DNA from: Terriglobia bacterium
GTDB taxonomy: Bacteria; Acidobacteriota; Vicinamibacteria; Vicinamibacterales; CAVVIG01
DNA length: 54,496 bases
NCBI GenBank assembly: GCA_020073005.1
Contig: JAIQFX010000046.1
Location: 1 to 54,496 of the forward strand
Reading direction: 5' to 3'
Numbering within the stretch: position 1 is the first letter of the stretch; every line of letters starts with the position of its first letter. A program made the translations under genes and the position numbers. Positions 52,734-54,496 of this stretch are shown here, piece after piece. Under the pieces are notes generated by a model. It did not search any database. It saw only the letters and a program-made list of their open reading frames with translations, and was not told where the DNA came from.

Positions 52734-54110
52734 GTGAAGTCCGTCCTCTACCTCGGCTGTCCCGTCTCCGAACGGGCGGACGCTGAACGGCAGCTCGGCT
52801 CGGCCGACGTGTCGGTCGTATGGGCTGACACCGCCGCCTACGCGCTCGGCGAGCTGCAGCGGCGCGATCTGCCCGTGCTGCTCGACCTGTCGCGCGGCGC
52901 GACGGCGCTGCAGCACGCGCGCGAAATTCGCGCGCACCGTGCCTCGACGCTGATGTTCGCCGTCGTCGACGCGCGGCGGCCGGAGCTCACGATCGAAGCG
53001 CTCCTCACCGGCATGGCCGACGTGTTCGCGCGTCCGCTCGGCGGGCGCCGCGTGGCGAACGCCATCGATCGCGAGCTGGAATACGAGTCGTGCCAGCAGG
53101 GGCAGGGCGCGGGCGTCGCGCGGAAGAGCGGCGTGGATCTGTACGGGCACTCGATCGCGATGCGCGACGTCCTGGCGCTCATCGCGCGCGCCGCGACGAT
53201 GCGCGCGGGCGTGCTGATTCGGGGCGAGAAGGGCACGGGCCGGCAACTCGCCGCGCGCGCGATTCATGATCAGCAGGCGGGACCGGGCGGGGCGTTTCTC
53301 GTGATTGACTGCGCGACCATCGATCCCGCGCAGATGGACGTCGAGCTCTTCGGCGTGCCCGGCCGGGCCGCGACTGACAGCGGTGTGGACGTCCTGGAGT
53401 TCGTCGGCCGCAAGAGCCGCGTGTATGAGGCGCGCGGCGGCACGGTGTACCTCAAGCACGTGGCCGAATTGCCGGCGCGGGTGCAGCGGCGCCTCGCGCG
53501 CGTGCTGCGCGATCGCGAGGTCCTGCTCGTCGAGACCGGCCAGGCGGTCAGCCTCGACGTGCGTCCGGTGGCCGGCGTCGAGCCGGGCTTCGATGCCGTG
53601 GTCGCCGACGGCCGTGTCCGCGACGATTTGTTCCGGCGCCTCTCGGTGATCACGATCGACATGCCCCCGCTGCGCAGCCGTCGCGAGGATATTCCGGCGC
53701 TGGCCAATCACTTCCTGCGCGAAACCTGCGCCTCCCTGCGCGTCCCGCCACGGACGTTGTCGCGGGCGGCGCTCCTGCTGATCGCCGCGCTGCCGTGGCA
53801 CGGCAATGCCATGGAGTTGCGCGTCCTGCTCGAGAGTCTTGTCACCGGGCTGCCGGCCGGACGAGGCATCGGCATCGAGGACGTGCTCGCGCACGTGCGT
53901 CTCGACGGCGGGTCCGCGGCGTTCTCGGGAGGCGGATCGCTGAAGCAGGCGCGGGCCAGGTTCGAGCGCGAGTACATCACCGCGGTCCTGGAGCAGCATC
54001 AGGGCCGGATCAGCGAGGCGGCCAAGACCCTCGGGATCCAGCGGACTAACCTTTATAGAAAGCTGCGATCTCTCCCCGTGGCCCGGATTCGCCGCCAGGC
54101 ACGTTCGTAG
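52734..54110 (+). CDS. NtrC-like regulator with degenerate ATPase and receiver
   Basis: A 458-residue protein with the architecture of sigma-54 activators: an N-terminal receiver-like domain (1-115), a central AAA+ domain (138-375) and a C-terminal Fis-type helix-turn-helix (ISEAAKTLGIQRTNLYRKL, 426-444). Key residues are altered. The receiver lacks the N-terminal acidic pair and has Arg100 in place of the conserved Lys (FARPL). Walker A is GEKGTGRQ, with Arg170 in place of Lys. After ELFG (204-207) the GAFTGA loop is absent. Walker B GGTVYLKH has Lys-His for Asp-Glu. The RDDLFRRLSV arginine segment is kept. It probably binds DNA but does not activate sigma-54 polymerase. The GTG start has a heptamer array directly upstream. 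Confidence 0.82.
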   Translation: MKSVLYLGCPVSERADAERQLGSADVSVVWADTAAYALGELQRRDLPVLLDLSRGATALQHAREIRAHRASTLMFAVVDARRPELTIEALLTGMADVFARPLGGRRVANAIDRELEYESCQQGQGAGVARKSGVDLYGHSIAMRDVLALIARAATMRAGVLIRGEKGTGRQLAARAIHDQQAGPGGAFLVIDCATIDPAQMDVELFGVPGRAATDSGVDVLEFVGRKSRVYEARGGTVYLKHVAELPARVQRRLARVLRDREVLLVETGQAVSLDVRPVAGVEPGFDAVVADGRVRDDLFRRLSVITIDMPPLRSRREDIPALANHFLRETCASLRVPPRTLSRAALLLIAALPWHGNAMELRVLLESLVTGLPAGRGIGIEDVLAHVRLDGGSAAFSGGGSLKQARARFEREYITAVLEQHQGRISEAAKTLGIQRTNLYRKLRSLPVARIRRQARS

Positions 54111-54170
54111 GAGCTTCGCCCTTGACGGAATCGGGCCAAAGGGCAGATATTTGACGTGAGGTTGACCGCC

Positions 54171-54496
54171 ATGAGACGTTTTGCCGCCATCGCGCTGGCT
54201 TCCGCGTTGTCGCTGTCTGCCACGCCGATCTTCGCCGCGCGCGCCGCCCAGGCGCAGGGCGCGTCCCTCGCCGGCACGGCAACGAGCAACGCCGGTCAAA
54301 CGCTCGCGAACGTCACTGTGCAATTGCGCGACCTGGCCACGGGGCAACTCGTCGGAACGACGACGAGCAGCGCGACTGGCACTTTCAGTTTCGCCGGCCT
54401 ATCGGCTGGCAGCTACACCGTTGAAGTCGTGAACGCCGCGGGACAGATCATCGGCGCGAGCGCCGCCGTTTCCGTCGCGGCGGGCGCCGCGATCAC
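54171..54496 (+). CDS. secreted carboxypeptidase-regulatory-like protein (5' part)
   Basis: The gene runs off the window; 108 codons are seen. A signal peptide (FAAIALASALSLSATPIFAA) is followed by a beta-sandwich opening GASLAGTATSNAGQTLANVTVQLRDL..., GTTTSSATGTFSFAGLSAGSYTVEV, the usual pattern of carboxypeptidase regulatory-like or CnaB-type domains on secreted or outer-membrane proteins. A GTGAGG site precedes ATG 54171 by ten bases. Function cannot be told from this part. Confidence 0.7.
   Translation, partial: MRRFAAIALASALSLSATPIFAARAAQAQGASLAGTATSNAGQTLANVTVQLRDLATGQLVGTTTSSATGTFSFAGLSAGSYTVEVVNAAGQIIGASAAVSVAAGAAI

Overview
The window is a GC-rich (roughly 65 %) bacterial chromosome segment containing the replication origin. 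The gene families suggest Acidobacteriota, most likely class Vicinamibacteria: PQQ-type propeller dehydrogenase, TMTC-like membrane protein with TPRs, DUF885 peptidase, TonB-family protein with internal repeats, carboxypeptidase-regulatory-like secreted protein. This placement is an inference from gene content; no rRNA is present to test it.

Left part (1-16823): the 5' part of a tRNA-Ser(UGA) at the window edge, a DUF1877 protein, a secreted quinoprotein, a TMTC/TPR membrane protein, serS, galU, an FmdB zinc ribbon coupled to a DUF885 metallopeptidase, rsmI, a TPR protein, glmU-glmS (UDP-GlcNAc supply), pcrA/uvrD and a small membrane-anchored protein. Centre (16824-33601): the origin. dnaA-dnaN-gyrB-gyrA run leftward. 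rpmH-rnpA-yidD-yidC-jag-mnmE-mnmG-rsmG-parA-parB run rightward, so both blocks are co-oriented with replication forks leaving dnaA. recF is missing between dnaN and gyrB. Three perfect TTTTCCACA DnaA boxes lie between rpmH and dnaA. An AT-rich segment with weaker boxes lies between dnaA and dnaN, giving a bipartite oriC candidate. A perfect 16-bp parS palindrome sits in the last codons of rsmG, just before parAB.

Right part (33635-54496): a selD gene whose catalytic residue is encoded by an in-frame UGA (selenocysteine) followed directly by a SECIS-like hairpin; the F1 half of ATP synthase (atpHAGDC, no F0 genes); a Wzm/Wzt-type polysaccharide ABC exporter with heptose-1-phosphate adenylyltransferase; an outer-membrane barrel protein; mfd; a SurA-like isomerase; a NusG/UpxY-like antiterminator; an M48-like peptidase; a TonB-family protein; dus; a putative lipoprotein with DxDxDG repeats; a degenerate NtrC-like regulator; and the start of a secreted protein.

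The most unusual signals are: (1) at least nine short arrays of 7-bp tandem units, of several sequence types, at gene boundaries, some entering coding regions so that Mfd, Dus and the NusG-like protein carry the same repeat-encoded peptide; (2) the UGA-containing selD with SECIS; (3) a Wzt-like ATPase with an in-frame loss of the ABC signature motif; (4) an NtrC-like regulator without GAFTGA and with altered Walker A and B residues. Apart from the 312-bp oriC segment at 24634-24945, no non-coding stretch exceeds 300 bases.
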